Shown here piece after piece: positions 35,901-45,100 of a stretch of 64,000 bases of DNA (position 1 is its first letter; every line of letters begins with the position of its first letter). The stretch is from the NCBI RefSeq assembly GCF_028765545.1, contig NZ_JARACP010000005.1, positions 1 to 64,000 on the forward strand, in the 5' to 3' direction. The notes beneath the pieces were generated by a model that saw only the letters and a list, made by a program, of their open reading frames with translations, was not told the DNA's origin and did no database searches. A program made the translations under genes and the position numbers. The stretch comes from Aliivibrio sp. S4MY1 (GTDB taxonomy: Bacteria; Pseudomonadota; Gammaproteobacteria; Enterobacterales; Vibrionaceae).

Positions 35901-36487
35901 CTTTCTAGCACTGAGATATAGCCAGTTAATGCCGTCAGTTTGGCATTTTGTGCAGCGACTTCTGCTTTGGTTTGCGCTTCACCTTGACGAACAAGCAATA
36001 ACTCTTGTTTTAATGAGTGCATTTCTTGTTCAAATTGGGCTTTGTTTTCTGAGCTTGGCAGAATGAAAACAGGCACCGCGAAATCAAATTGTTTGGTGAC
36101 TAGGCGGTAATACCAGATGGCAAGACGGAATGCCAAACGTAAGCACATTTCAGCATCTTGCAAATCATTATGGTATTCATGAACGGCTTTGTTGCCAATT
36201 TTACGCAGCTTATGAAATACAGTAAGGATGCTGTCGTCAACAAATGGAATTTTTCCTAGCTCACGCAATAGCTCGTGCTGATTATCTGGCGCTTCAATAT
36301 CCAGTAATTTTGCAAGGTGCTTTGCGGTAGCTTCTCCAAAAATACGCACTTTCACTAAGGTGGTATTTGGGTCATCTGGAAAGTTATTCTCTGCCGCCCG
36401 CACAATGACATATAAGAAGTCATTGACGCCTTTTAGAAACTCAAAATTTGATTTTTGCATATGCAACCTAACCGTTTGGTAAACCAC
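32924..36487 (-). CDS. hsdR: Type I restriction endonuclease subunit R
   Basis: The 1187-residue HsdR of the EcoEI type begins with a DUF4145-like domain (about 1-130). A coiled coil (about 145-240) follows, then the nuclease core with the catalytic ExK in GVIEAKKA (about 320). The SF2 translocase has ATGTGKTRTAIAL (about 485) and DEAHRGY (about 588), then a helicase C-domain and an EcoEI-R C-terminal region. It cuts unmodified DNA after translocation. It is the first gene of hsdR-hsdM-hsdS on the minus strand. All key motifs are intact. Confidence 0.93.
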   Translation of the reverse strand: MVYQTVRLHMQKSNFEFLKGVNDFLYVIVRAAENNFPDDPNTTLVKVRIFGEATAKHLAKLLDIEAPDNQHELLRELGKIPFVDDSILTVFHKLRKIGNKAVHEYHNDLQDAEMCLRLAFRLAIWYYRLVTKQFDFAVPVFILPSSENKAQFEQEMHSLKQELLLVRQGEAQTKAEVAAQNAKLTALTGYISVLESKQEETQGQTQERIAALEAQLQRKDEEIAKKTEAERKAYKKQITDQAASRSLDLSESESRYLIDNQLRKAGWDADSKLLSFANGTRPQIGRNMAIAEWPTGKDETGKTGFADYVLFIGLKAIGVIEAKKANKDVVAKLSEAYRYSKYFDNNFLRNELQHAANDQSALDLIAESLPTYLPTWSDSSSSEPYKIPFCFSANGRTYRSAIKTKSGIWYRDVRHATNMPKTLPEWHSPEELLAKLESDNQHNNRWFSDNGDMSDLGLRYYQEEAVKATEEAITKGQQDILLAMATGTGKTRTAIALMYRLIQSQRFKRILFLVDRTSLGKQALGSFEDTNIKGDTFNSIFNVKGLTDRFPEDSTKIHVATVQSLVKRTLQSDETMPVGRYDCIIIDEAHRGYILDKEQTEGEEKFRNELDFISSYRRIIDHFDAVKIALTATPALHTIDIFGGDKKQPVYRYSYRKAVIDGFLTDQEPPIRIITKLSDGGVYLSQGSEVQRLSNQGELINDTLNDEQGFEVADFNRALIASNFNKVVCEELVHHIDPTSPQKTLVFCVNNTHADAVVEELRTAFKAKYPQLEHDAIIKITGDSDKDANKVQSMITRFNKERLPNIVVTVDLLTTGIDIPSICNIVFMRKVRSRILYEQMKGRATRLCPEVGKTSFRIFDAVDLYSTLQSVDTMRPVVVRPTVDLQTLVNEITDSETYKTIEADGRSFAEHSHEQLIAKLQRITSHAHFNRDKSKEIEAHIKRFDELCIDNAGCDFLGLAKTLKEKGPKWSAEIFNALPNMVGRLEQLKLDINELRDMPIFTDIEDAVIKVETLYGEHKNADDFLDAFDALVTRSANQQDALDIIINRPRDLTRKGLLELQEWFDAQNFNEPTLKTAWKESKNQDIAARLIGHIRRAAIGDALLPFEQRVEIALDRIKSSKEWQPVQLQWLDRIANSIKEKVVLDDDTFKTGNYKRSGGKRKLMSVFNDELDGILLQFNEYMWDEPA

Positions 36488-36630
36488 GTTTTATTTTAGG
36501 TAATGGTGTGGTGTCCCAGTGCTTATCTAGAATTTTTAGTATGTGGCTTTATAGCAGATTTTAAAAAATAAAACGATGACATGGATAGGAGAAATGACGG
36601 ATTGATTCTTATATTTAGATGACAATAAAA

Positions 36631-36650
36631 AAGAGCACCGAAATGCTCTT
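36631..36650 (-). terminator. Terminator of the 317-residue gene
   Basis: Arms AAGAGCA and TGCTCTT with a 6-nt loop are followed by a T-run on the minus strand, just after the stop at 36666. Confidence 0.8.
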
Positions 36651-36665
36651 TGTTTATGCTTATCT

Positions 36666-37616
36666 TTACGCGGCTTCCATGCGTGAGATGATCGTGTCTA
36701 GCGGCAGATCTTTGTCTCGGATTAATGCGATTACGGCTTCGATGTCCTCTTCTCGGTTTGCTGCCATGGCTTGGTTAATGTCATCAATTAACATTAACGC
36801 TTGGGCTTTGGTTAAGTTGCGTAACAGACTAATGCGATTGTTAGCCGACATAGCCATCAACTCAGTGGCTGAATTACTGTTTTTTGTATTCATGTTTTTA
36901 TTACTCACTGGTTGCTTTGTTTTTTTAGCCACATTTTTCGCCTCTTTTATCGGGGCGTGTTGGGTTTTATCCTCCAAACTGATGACGTTGTTGGTTAAGG
37001 ATTCAATTTGCATCGGTTGTTTCTCTGTATGTTTGCGTTTTAATTTACTGTCTAATAGCTCGGCATAATAAGCCATGCTAGGTAACATGAAATTAAGGTG
37101 GTTGTGTACTACCCCTTCAATGCTTTTCAACTCTTTTGGTTTGAGGTATGCGCCTTGTTTTCGCGCTTGTAAGGCAAGTAATACTGACTGCTTTACTATC
37201 TCGATACGCTTCAAATTGATGCCATTAATGCACTGGCTCTCAAGTACACTCGCTTCTTCTTGCGTTTTTAATGCACTAATACGTGTTCTTAGTGATTTCA
37301 CGCAGTTTTGAATTAATTTGTCGTTCGATTGCTTGAGCTGGCTGACTAATTTACGTTTTTCTTGTTGTGCCGTTTTCTCCACCTCATTTTTGCTGGCTTT
37401 GAGCTCTCTCTTTACTTCTGCCATGAAGTTATTAATTGATTTGCAATCGGATGGTGTTGAGCCGGTGTAAATTGGCTTGGGGATACCTTCAATCAATACT
37501 TTTAAATGGTTATTTTTGGCTCTTTCATAAGTGAATGGCGTGTCTGTACCAAGCAGATCGTTTAAAAATTTAATTACGCGTTTTTGGTATTTGCTGTAGC
37601 TGCTTTGTTTGCACAT
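36666..37616 (-). CDS. Unrecognised protein with HicA-like N-terminal part
   Basis: I choose the ATG at 37614-37616, which has GAGAGA upstream, giving 316 residues. The open frame reaches 37766, but that extension has no ribosome binding site and an odd composition. Residues about 5-70 (YQKRVIKFLNDL..., then PIYTGSTPSD) resemble the small dsRBD-like fold of HicA-type proteins. The middle (about 75-230) is a basic coiled coil, and the C-terminus is a separate helical domain joined by a Lys/Asn-rich linker. It is next to hsdR on the same strand but has its own terminator. The function is unknown; RNA or DNA binding is the simplest guess. Confidence 0.5.
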   Translation of the reverse strand: MCKQSSYSKYQKRVIKFLNDLLGTDTPFTYERAKNNHLKVLIEGIPKPIYTGSTPSDCKSINNFMAEVKRELKASKNEVEKTAQQEKRKLVSQLKQSNDKLIQNCVKSLRTRISALKTQEEASVLESQCINGINLKRIEIVKQSVLLALQARKQGAYLKPKELKSIEGVVHNHLNFMLPSMAYYAELLDSKLKRKHTEKQPMQIESLTNNVISLEDKTQHAPIKEAKNVAKKTKQPVSNKNMNTKNSNSATELMAMSANNRISLLRNLTKAQALMLIDDINQAMAANREEDIEAVIALIRDKDLPLDTIISRMEAA

Positions 37617-38235
37617 GATGCTGTCTCTCAAAGTAATGTCGTTTCGTTGAGAGATATAGTAATTGGCAAGATGAATATGATGCAGTTTATAAGCTTGTGA
37701 AAATATTGAATGTGAAAAAATAATAATGTTAAACCTTATATATAACTTTTCTTTCTCTATTTTCAAAAAAATAATGACTGATGAATCATGTCTCTTTACG
37801 ACAATCTTTCATTTTTGAAACATAAGATTACATTTAAAGACAAAGATAACCCCCTGTCTTTGTTTGACAAATGAAAATCAACCGCAACCAAAAAAGCGAA
37901 ATAACAACAAAAAACTGACTTTACGCGTCAAAAAACGGACACCCAACATATTACAACCCCAATTCCAATAGTCAAAATAGAAGCAAGATCACATTTTTGA
38001 TATTTTAAGATATCCTTAAAATTTCTTCTGGTTAAAATGCACGAAAATTCAGCCCCGCTATCAATTTAATAGTGATATGTGAATTTTGTATGGATCGATT
38101 GAAGGTTTTCATCTAATTACAGCGACTCAGAAACTAACCTTTATTTAACACAAATAATAAAACAGTCTATCCATCGTACACTTTAATAATTAATAAATTT
38201 ATCTAGATTAAGATAAATAAAAAGAAGAAAAAGCA
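37617..38235. other. Long upstream region of the chitinase gene
   Basis: About 620 bp lie between divergent genes with no convincing coding frame. It contains the dyad at 38003-38023 and long A/T stretches. It must hold promoters for both neighbours. Confidence 0.5.
38003..38023. promoter_or_regulatory. Operator-like palindrome
   Basis: ATTTTAAG and CTTAAAAT are separated by ATATC, about 210 bp before the chitinase start. It is a plausible regulator site. Confidence 0.35.
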
Positions 38236-41200
38236 GTGATAAAAATAAATAAAATAACAGCCGCTATTACTAGCGTTATGTTCAGTGGGTATCTATACGC
38301 CGCTGATGTAAATTTAACGTCTAACATTGTTACTTTTGTTCCAGGTGAAACAAAAGTTCAAAATGGAGATATGGTTTCTTTTAATGGCGACTGTTTTGTT
38401 GCTAAAAATAACCCTGGTGTGTGGGAATCTCCTACCGCTGACTCATGGTTTTGGGATGTTGCAGTATGTTCAGGTGAACCTGAGCCGGAACCTGAACCAG
38501 AACCAGAACCAGAGCCTGAGCCGGGTCCAGATCCAGATTTAGGTGACGTGATTCCATTTATCCCTGGTAAAACTCAAGTTTCAAATGGCGACGTAGTTTC
38601 ATACGACAACCAGTGTTTTATTGCTCAAAACAACCCTGGTGTATGGGAAACGCCAAGCGCAAGTTCGTGGTTCTGGTCACTAACAGAATGTTCTGACGAA
38701 CCAGTTAAGCCTGAACCAGAAGAAACTGAACTGTCTATTCTTGCTCCAACAGCTGGTCAAGTTGTTCAAGCAAATGCAACGATTGCTATCAGTGCACATG
38801 TTGACGGTAACCAAGCTGCTAAAGTTGAGTTTTGGGTAAACAACACAAAACTAGCTGAAAAAGCAGTTAACGAAAATAACACTCAGTACTCTCACGTTTG
38901 GACTCCAGTTGAAGCGGGTAATGCGGTAGTTAACGTATTTGTATTCGATAAAAATAACCAAAAAATCGAACAAAAATCAGTATCTGTTGTTGTAGAAGCA
39001 GAAGTAACTGAAGATTTCGTTGCACCTGTAGTTAAATTTGTTACGCCAACTAATGGCTCTGCAATCAACGTAACTGAAAGCGTTGCTATCTCTGTTAATG
39101 CAACAGATGCAGATAACGATTTGACGACACTGGTTGTTACTGCAAACAACAAAGAAATCTGTTCATTTGATGCTGCTAATACCAACACTTTTGCGTGTGA
39201 TTTCCAGCCTACTCAAGCTGGTAACGTAACACTAAAAGCTATCGCTACTGATGCTCAAGATCTTTCATCTACAACAAGTGTAAAAATCACTGTTGAAGAA
39301 GATGTGGTTGAGCCACCTGTAGAGCCGCCTGTAACTCCAGGTGACTTATGTAAAGACTTTAATGTTTACCCTGACTGGACACGTGGTGATCACGCAACTG
39401 GTGGTGACATTATGGTTAACAAGAACATCGCTTACTCTGCGATCTACTGGACTAAATCTGTTCCTGGTAGCGATGATTCATGGGCACTTCACCTAAATTG
39501 TGATGGTACAGAACCAGGTACAGCACCGCTTCTTTCTCTACCAAACCCAATGGACCCAGTTCGTCTAGAAGTTGCTGGTTGGCCAAACACGTTAGTTGTT
39601 GCTAGCCCATCGTCTGCGGCACCAGCAATGCTAACTATTGAAGCAAGCAACAGCGCTGATTTAGCTGATTTTGATAAGCTAACAAGCACGTTTGTATCTA
39701 TCATTAATAAAGCGGCACAAGCTGGCTCTGCATCAATCATCATCAACACTGATGTTCTTGATCAAGCAACGCAAGATAAAGCATTATCTTCAAACAGCAT
39801 TGCGGTTAAAGAAGCGCTAACTAAAGCGATGGATATCACTGGCAACAAGATTGACATCGACGATATCAACGCGCTTAGCAATGACTTGAAAGGCTGGGCT
39901 ACTGCGCACCACCTAATCATCTCTACGCTAGCACCAGAAGCAAACTACGGTTGGTCTCTAAATATTGGTGATTTCGCGTTTGATACTCACTCTGGCAGAC
40001 AATCTGTTTGGGATGAAGCATCTAACTACAGCGCTGATCTACTAGACAAACTAGAGTTGTTCAAAGCAGATGTTGCAACTAAAGCTGATTTCATTGCGTT
40101 CACTAAGTCAAGCTCAACAGCAGCTCTAACTAGCGACCAATGGCATAATGCTCTAGAGTACGTTAAGCAAGTTTCTGATTTTGTTAAAACACCTGTAATG
40201 CTAAACAATATCCCTACAGATCAAGCTTCTGCTTATTTCATGGGTGATAATGCAAGCAAACCACAAGTGCGTAAAGCTGCATTCAGCAACGTATTTGCTA
40301 TCGTATTTGATAAAGATACAGCAAAACTAACTGCTGAAATCGAAGAATACAAAAAAGCTAAAATGCCACTGTACTATGTTGGTGAATCAACAGAAAATGG
40401 CCAATTAACTATCATTGATGCGTTAAACCGTGAATTGGCTGACGCTGAAGATACAATGAACAACACTGCATTCTTGTACGAAACACCTCAATCACAATGG
40501 GTTCCGTCTACTGTTTATAAGTGGACTGACTTCATGACTGGTCTGAATGCAATGCATAATGTTGGTGTTGCTGGTAACAAGTTCTGGCTACTAGATGAAA
40601 ACGTTGATGATGCAACCAACATCAAATATGCGAAAGTAGCGATTGCTGCGTTCTTAGCACAGAGTATGCAAGAAACGATTCGTTACAACGCATGTGATGA
40701 GAACAACTGGGCTGAAATTAGATACGGTGCTGCAACAGATTACCCAATGTCAGCGAGCTGTGGTCAACTTGGCCAAAAGTATGCTGATTACGGTGTGAAC
40801 CCTGTTTCTGGTTTGGATCACGCTTACTCTTGTCCTCGTGACAACAAAATGGAAGTAAGTGCACTAACTCACGCTAAATGGTACGGTGCTCCAGCTCCTG
40901 TATTTGCTGCTCCAAATGCAGTACTAGAAGAGCGTGGTCTGCTTGTTAACGGTAGCGTTGGTCGTTGGACTAACAGCGGTCACTGTAATGACGTACCTAC
41001 TTCTGTAGATACATCTAAGCAAGTATGGGAACGTGATACATGTAAAACATACGTAGATCAAAAAGCAGGTAGCTTTATTTGGGATGGCAGTAGCCAAGCT
41101 GATGTTGAAGGTTGTGGTTGGTGGGGCCGTGGTGTAATTCAAACTACTGGTCGTCAAAACTTCGGTACACTTAACCACTACTTAGGTCGTTCACACGTTG

Positions 41201-41601
41201 ACCCTGAGACAATTGGTAAAACAATTGATGGTGTTGTTGTTGAAGCGCCACCAGAGAACCCGCTATACGCTGAGTTAGATTTCTGTTCAAACCCAGGCTT
41301 AATTTGTAGCTCTGAAGAGAACAAAGAAATCAAGTGGATTGCAGGTCTATTCTACTGGGTTACTTCAGTACAAGCGTACCCAGATGAGTCTGGCCAATAC
41401 GGTAACTGGAACTACCACAACGAGCTTAAGAAATACGTTGACGGTGGCATGAAAGGCACTGAGTTTATCGATGATGTATCTGGTATCGTAAACCGTGGTT
41501 GTCCTGATTTAGTGTGTTCTACTGGTGAAGTTCATAACGTTAAAGAACGTCGTGCTAACTTTAAACTGGTTCTAGAGCAACTAGGTCTAAACCCACAATA
41601 A
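38236..41601 (+). CDS. Secreted multidomain GH19 chitinase
   Basis: The 1121-residue protein starts at GTG. It has a signal peptide (ITSVMFSGYLYAA, cut before DVNL). Two chitin-binding CBM5/12 modules (about 25-75 and 110-155, each with the NNPGVWE core) are joined by a PEPEPE linker. Two Ig-like domains follow (about 165-255 and 262-360). A third CBM5/12-like module begins near 372 (YPDWTRGDHATGGDI). Residues about 425-720 form an unrecognised domain. The C-terminal part is a GH19 catalytic domain (FLAQSMQET, WWGRGVIQTTGRQNFG, WIAGLFYW). It degrades chitin outside the cell. It is a single gene with a strong terminator. Confidence 0.87.
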   Translation: MIKINKITAAITSVMFSGYLYAADVNLTSNIVTFVPGETKVQNGDMVSFNGDCFVAKNNPGVWESPTADSWFWDVAVCSGEPEPEPEPEPEPEPEPGPDPDLGDVIPFIPGKTQVSNGDVVSYDNQCFIAQNNPGVWETPSASSWFWSLTECSDEPVKPEPEETELSILAPTAGQVVQANATIAISAHVDGNQAAKVEFWVNNTKLAEKAVNENNTQYSHVWTPVEAGNAVVNVFVFDKNNQKIEQKSVSVVVEAEVTEDFVAPVVKFVTPTNGSAINVTESVAISVNATDADNDLTTLVVTANNKEICSFDAANTNTFACDFQPTQAGNVTLKAIATDAQDLSSTTSVKITVEEDVVEPPVEPPVTPGDLCKDFNVYPDWTRGDHATGGDIMVNKNIAYSAIYWTKSVPGSDDSWALHLNCDGTEPGTAPLLSLPNPMDPVRLEVAGWPNTLVVASPSSAAPAMLTIEASNSADLADFDKLTSTFVSIINKAAQAGSASIIINTDVLDQATQDKALSSNSIAVKEALTKAMDITGNKIDIDDINALSNDLKGWATAHHLIISTLAPEANYGWSLNIGDFAFDTHSGRQSVWDEASNYSADLLDKLELFKADVATKADFIAFTKSSSTAALTSDQWHNALEYVKQVSDFVKTPVMLNNIPTDQASAYFMGDNASKPQVRKAAFSNVFAIVFDKDTAKLTAEIEEYKKAKMPLYYVGESTENGQLTIIDALNRELADAEDTMNNTAFLYETPQSQWVPSTVYKWTDFMTGLNAMHNVGVAGNKFWLLDENVDDATNIKYAKVAIAAFLAQSMQETIRYNACDENNWAEIRYGAATDYPMSASCGQLGQKYADYGVNPVSGLDHAYSCPRDNKMEVSALTHAKWYGAPAPVFAAPNAVLEERGLLVNGSVGRWTNSGHCNDVPTSVDTSKQVWERDTCKTYVDQKAGSFIWDGSSQADVEGCGWWGRGVIQTTGRQNFGTLNHYLGRSHVDPETIGKTIDGVVVEAPPENPLYAELDFCSNPGLICSSEENKEIKWIAGLFYWVTSVQAYPDESGQYGNWNYHNELKKYVDGGMKGTEFIDDVSGIVNRGCPDLVCSTGEVHNVKERRANFKLVLEQLGLNPQ

Positions 41602-41650
41602 TTTGGTTACGTTATCTAGATAATTCGTTATCTAACATATCTAAATGAAT

Positions 41651-41686
41651 AAGAACCCTACTTTTCGAAGTGGGGTTCTTTTTTTT
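41651..41686. terminator. Terminator of the chitinase gene
   Basis: A long hairpin with arms AAGAACCC...ACTT and AAGT...GGGTTCTT, loop TTCG, is followed by a run of eight T. Confidence 0.9.
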
Positions 41687-41835
41687 GTCATCAGCAAAGT
41701 AAAGAATAAAGTGAACAAATCAGAAGTGGTTTTATACAAATGACAGATACAAAAAAACACGCTATTAAGCGCTTCATTTTCAATAAATTGGAATTTTAAA
41801 ACAGGGACAATCTCTTGAGGAGGATAAAAAGAGAT

Positions 41836-41910
<75 letters not shown>

Positions 41911-42047
41911 ACATCGTTGGAACGAGATAGATAATGCCACACTGAGCGCTGAGGTAAAGCACTTTTTTATACTTAACTAATTGATTGCATGATATTTAAG
42001 CACAATTTGCAAATTTTAAGCTTTACACGCTATATGGTGGTACAAAT

Positions 42048-42099
42048 AGTAAGCACCGACAGCCTATTTTCTCACTAGGTAGTGTGAGCGATGCTTACT
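42048..42099. repeat. Nested hairpin after the OmpA-domain gene
   Basis: Outer arms AGTAAGCA and TGCTTACT and inner arms CTCAC and GTGAG form a two-tier hairpin. It sits 14 bp past the stop of the 1607-residue gene. It may be an RNA structure at the transcript end; there is no clear T-run. Confidence 0.45.
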
Positions 42100-42112
42100 A
42101 AAACATTTCTCT

Positions 42113-45100
42113 CTAATCAGGAGCAGATAGACTTTCAGGATTATCCTCTATCCAACGCTTCAACCATTCTACCTGCTTTTTAGGATCTTCATTTTTTAAC
42201 TCTTTCCATTTCGCTTGTGCTGATATATTTAACTTCTCTAATTCATGACCCTCTTGAGTCCAAGGTAAATCATTGCCATAAAAACGCTTACTTTTTTGGA
42301 GCCTAAGCGCTAGTGGAGAACCAGTAAAATATTTACTCTCTCTCTTATCAATTCCTTCTTGGTACACCCCGAAAAGATGTAATTCAGAAGAATAGATCTC
42401 ACCGCTCATATTATCTAAGATCGGGCCAAACGGTCTTAATCCTTTTACCTTTTTACCTGTTGGCGAGATATAGTCCAAATCAAACTTTATTACATACAGC
42501 TTTTTAGACCCTATCTGATTGAGAAAAAGTTCAGGTGCTTGCATAACTTCTTTGACAACCATAGAAGAAAAGGCTAATAACTCACTCTTATATTTCCCAT
42601 CTATATTTAATTCAGCTTCTTTCGTTTTAATATCACTGTAAGCAGGCTGCGAAGAGTGATAGCCATAATTGATCTTATAGCTAATATCCATTACATGATG
42701 AAGAGAGCTAAAGTAACTTGGCCCTTTTCCCTTTGAGTTCGCTTTTATAAGCACTGAGTCTTGCTCTTCAATACTTAACTTTAACTGCATTGTGATCTTA
42801 TCAAGATTGAAACCAATACTCTTGTAATCTTCACGGTTATCTTTATCTGCTAATAAAGCCACATAAATCGATGCTGGTTGCTCTTTACTCCAATCAAACT
42901 GTTGAGAATTAATTAGCTTTTGTTTATCAAACCATTCAAATTTATTCCCTATGTTTAATGCAGCAAGCGATGTGATATTTCCTTCTATATAAGGTTTTTT
43001 ACCTGTTCCTTTACTACTTTCATTCGCTTTAACAAAGCTTTCAACAAGTAAATCAACTTCATTAATTACCGCACTTTTATTACCTAACCCATCAAAGAGA
43101 TATAGCGGTTTAGTTGATGTATCAACACTTCCATAGGTATTGTTATCATCAATGCCATAGTGAATATTGCTCATATCGTAAAGCACGCCACCAACGTCCA
43201 GTTTTTCTATCGAAACTTTATGCTGATTCAGCTTAAAGAAATACGACAGAGCTTTGTATTTACCATCTTGTTTCCACGTATCAAAATTTTCATACCAATA
43301 ACCAGAAAACAGAGGTTTAAGACCGGGGATTTCATACTCACCAAACCAATAGGTTGGTTCAAATTCAACAGCGGTTAACGTTTGTTTTTCGTCTTTATCC
43401 GCTGCATAGTCATCGCCTAATTGCTGTGTGTAGTATGACGTCAATTCTTTATCTGATGGCCCGCACACGGTTAAATCAGACACTTCTTTTGCTGATAACA
43501 AGACTTGATATTGAGGGCCATCAACATCAAGCCAACCACGATCACAACCATAGCTTAATGTTGCTTTAAAGAATTTCTTCGCATCTTCTGAAGCGTCTTT
43601 GGTTAATACTACTTGTAACTTAACACGAGTGAATGGTGTGATACGGTTTGTTTTACCTTCTTCTTTCCACTCTGAATAAGGCATCCATGATTTATCATCA
43701 TCTCGATCGTTAAGTACCAATAAACGACTAAAACCAATATCGTCTGATTTTAACTCTTGAGCTGTATTGTTAAACAACTTAACAAAATCAACAAAACCAT
43801 TCTCTTTGTCATCCATATACAAACTGGTTTGCACAGGGAACCCAGTATTAAACGTACCTTGAATTTTAGCTCGTTTAACTAAATGTTTCGTTGCTTCATC
43901 CAACGTTGCTTTCTTATTCTTATTGGCATATTCCACAAAGAAAGAGCGTGCTTGCGATGCGCCAGTTTTATCATCTCTCACTCGGTTCAGCCAATTCTGA
44001 GCCATGGTATTGTAAGACGACTGAGGGGCTTCCCAATTATCATTAAGAATATAAGTTTCTATGTAGTCTTGAACTCGATCGCTTATGAGTTCTTTTTTAT
44101 AATCACTATTTGAGCTACTCCCTAGCGATATTCTGGCAAGTAATTCAATTAAACCATTTAACGCCAAAGCTCGAAGTAAGAAGCGTTTTTGTAATTCTTC
44201 TGATGTTTTATTCGCCTTTAGAAACGCTTCTACCTCTTCTTTTTTCGTTAACTGCTGTTCAATTTTTATCTTAAACCCACGATACTGTTGCAATACTTCA
44301 ATGTGAATTTTACCTAACTGGTTTAGCTCATTAACGTTCTTATATTTGGCTTTAAAATCCTTATAAGCCCCTTCTGTTAATATTGAATCTAAAAAGCTTA
44401 ACCCACTGTCTGCAATAGTAGCACCCTCTTTAATTAACATAACCCCAGCCGCGACAGGGGCGATAGGGGTTAACATTGCCACCCCCATTAAAGAGTTAAA
44501 TACTGCTGATATTTGCTCTTTTTGATTATTATCTAACCCAACATCAATCGCCTGTTTTGCTTGACGAACTTTCTCTAAGTCAATCATACCCGTTCGGCTA
44601 GGAGGTAAAGCTAATGAGTAGGTTGGAGGCAATAGGCTTATTTCAACACGTCTATCTTCCGCTAACGCTGAATCGTCCCCAGTTTCACTCATAGCAACTT
44701 TAGCGTTGCCTGCGCTTATTGGTTGAGTGTTGCCATGCGACAAAGTAATAATACGCTCAGGTAATGTGTTATCTTCTTTCGCTTTATCTAAAATTGCCTG
44801 TTCAACTTGTTTCGCGCGATCCTCAGCAATCGTCTTATTCGCCTTATCACTGCCGATTCGCCCTGCGTGCCCATCGATTTGAATTCGATAGTCTGGGTGT
44901 GTTTTTAGTAGTTCAGCAATTTTCTCACAAACTTTATCGATATCACTGCGTAATGTCGTACCTGTATTTGGTAGCTCCGACGAATTAAATTTGAAGTTTA
45001 TATGAATAATCGCACGAGAGCCTTGCGTAATAATACGAGCAATTTGCTCCTTACCGTCATTATTCAAAACCTTAGTGGCATCTGAAAGCTGCTTAGCCCA

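Noticed and set aside
37617..37766. N-terminal extension of the 317-codon gene beside hsdR
   Set aside because: The extra 50 codons lack a ribosome binding site and look unlike protein; ATG 37616 has a good one.
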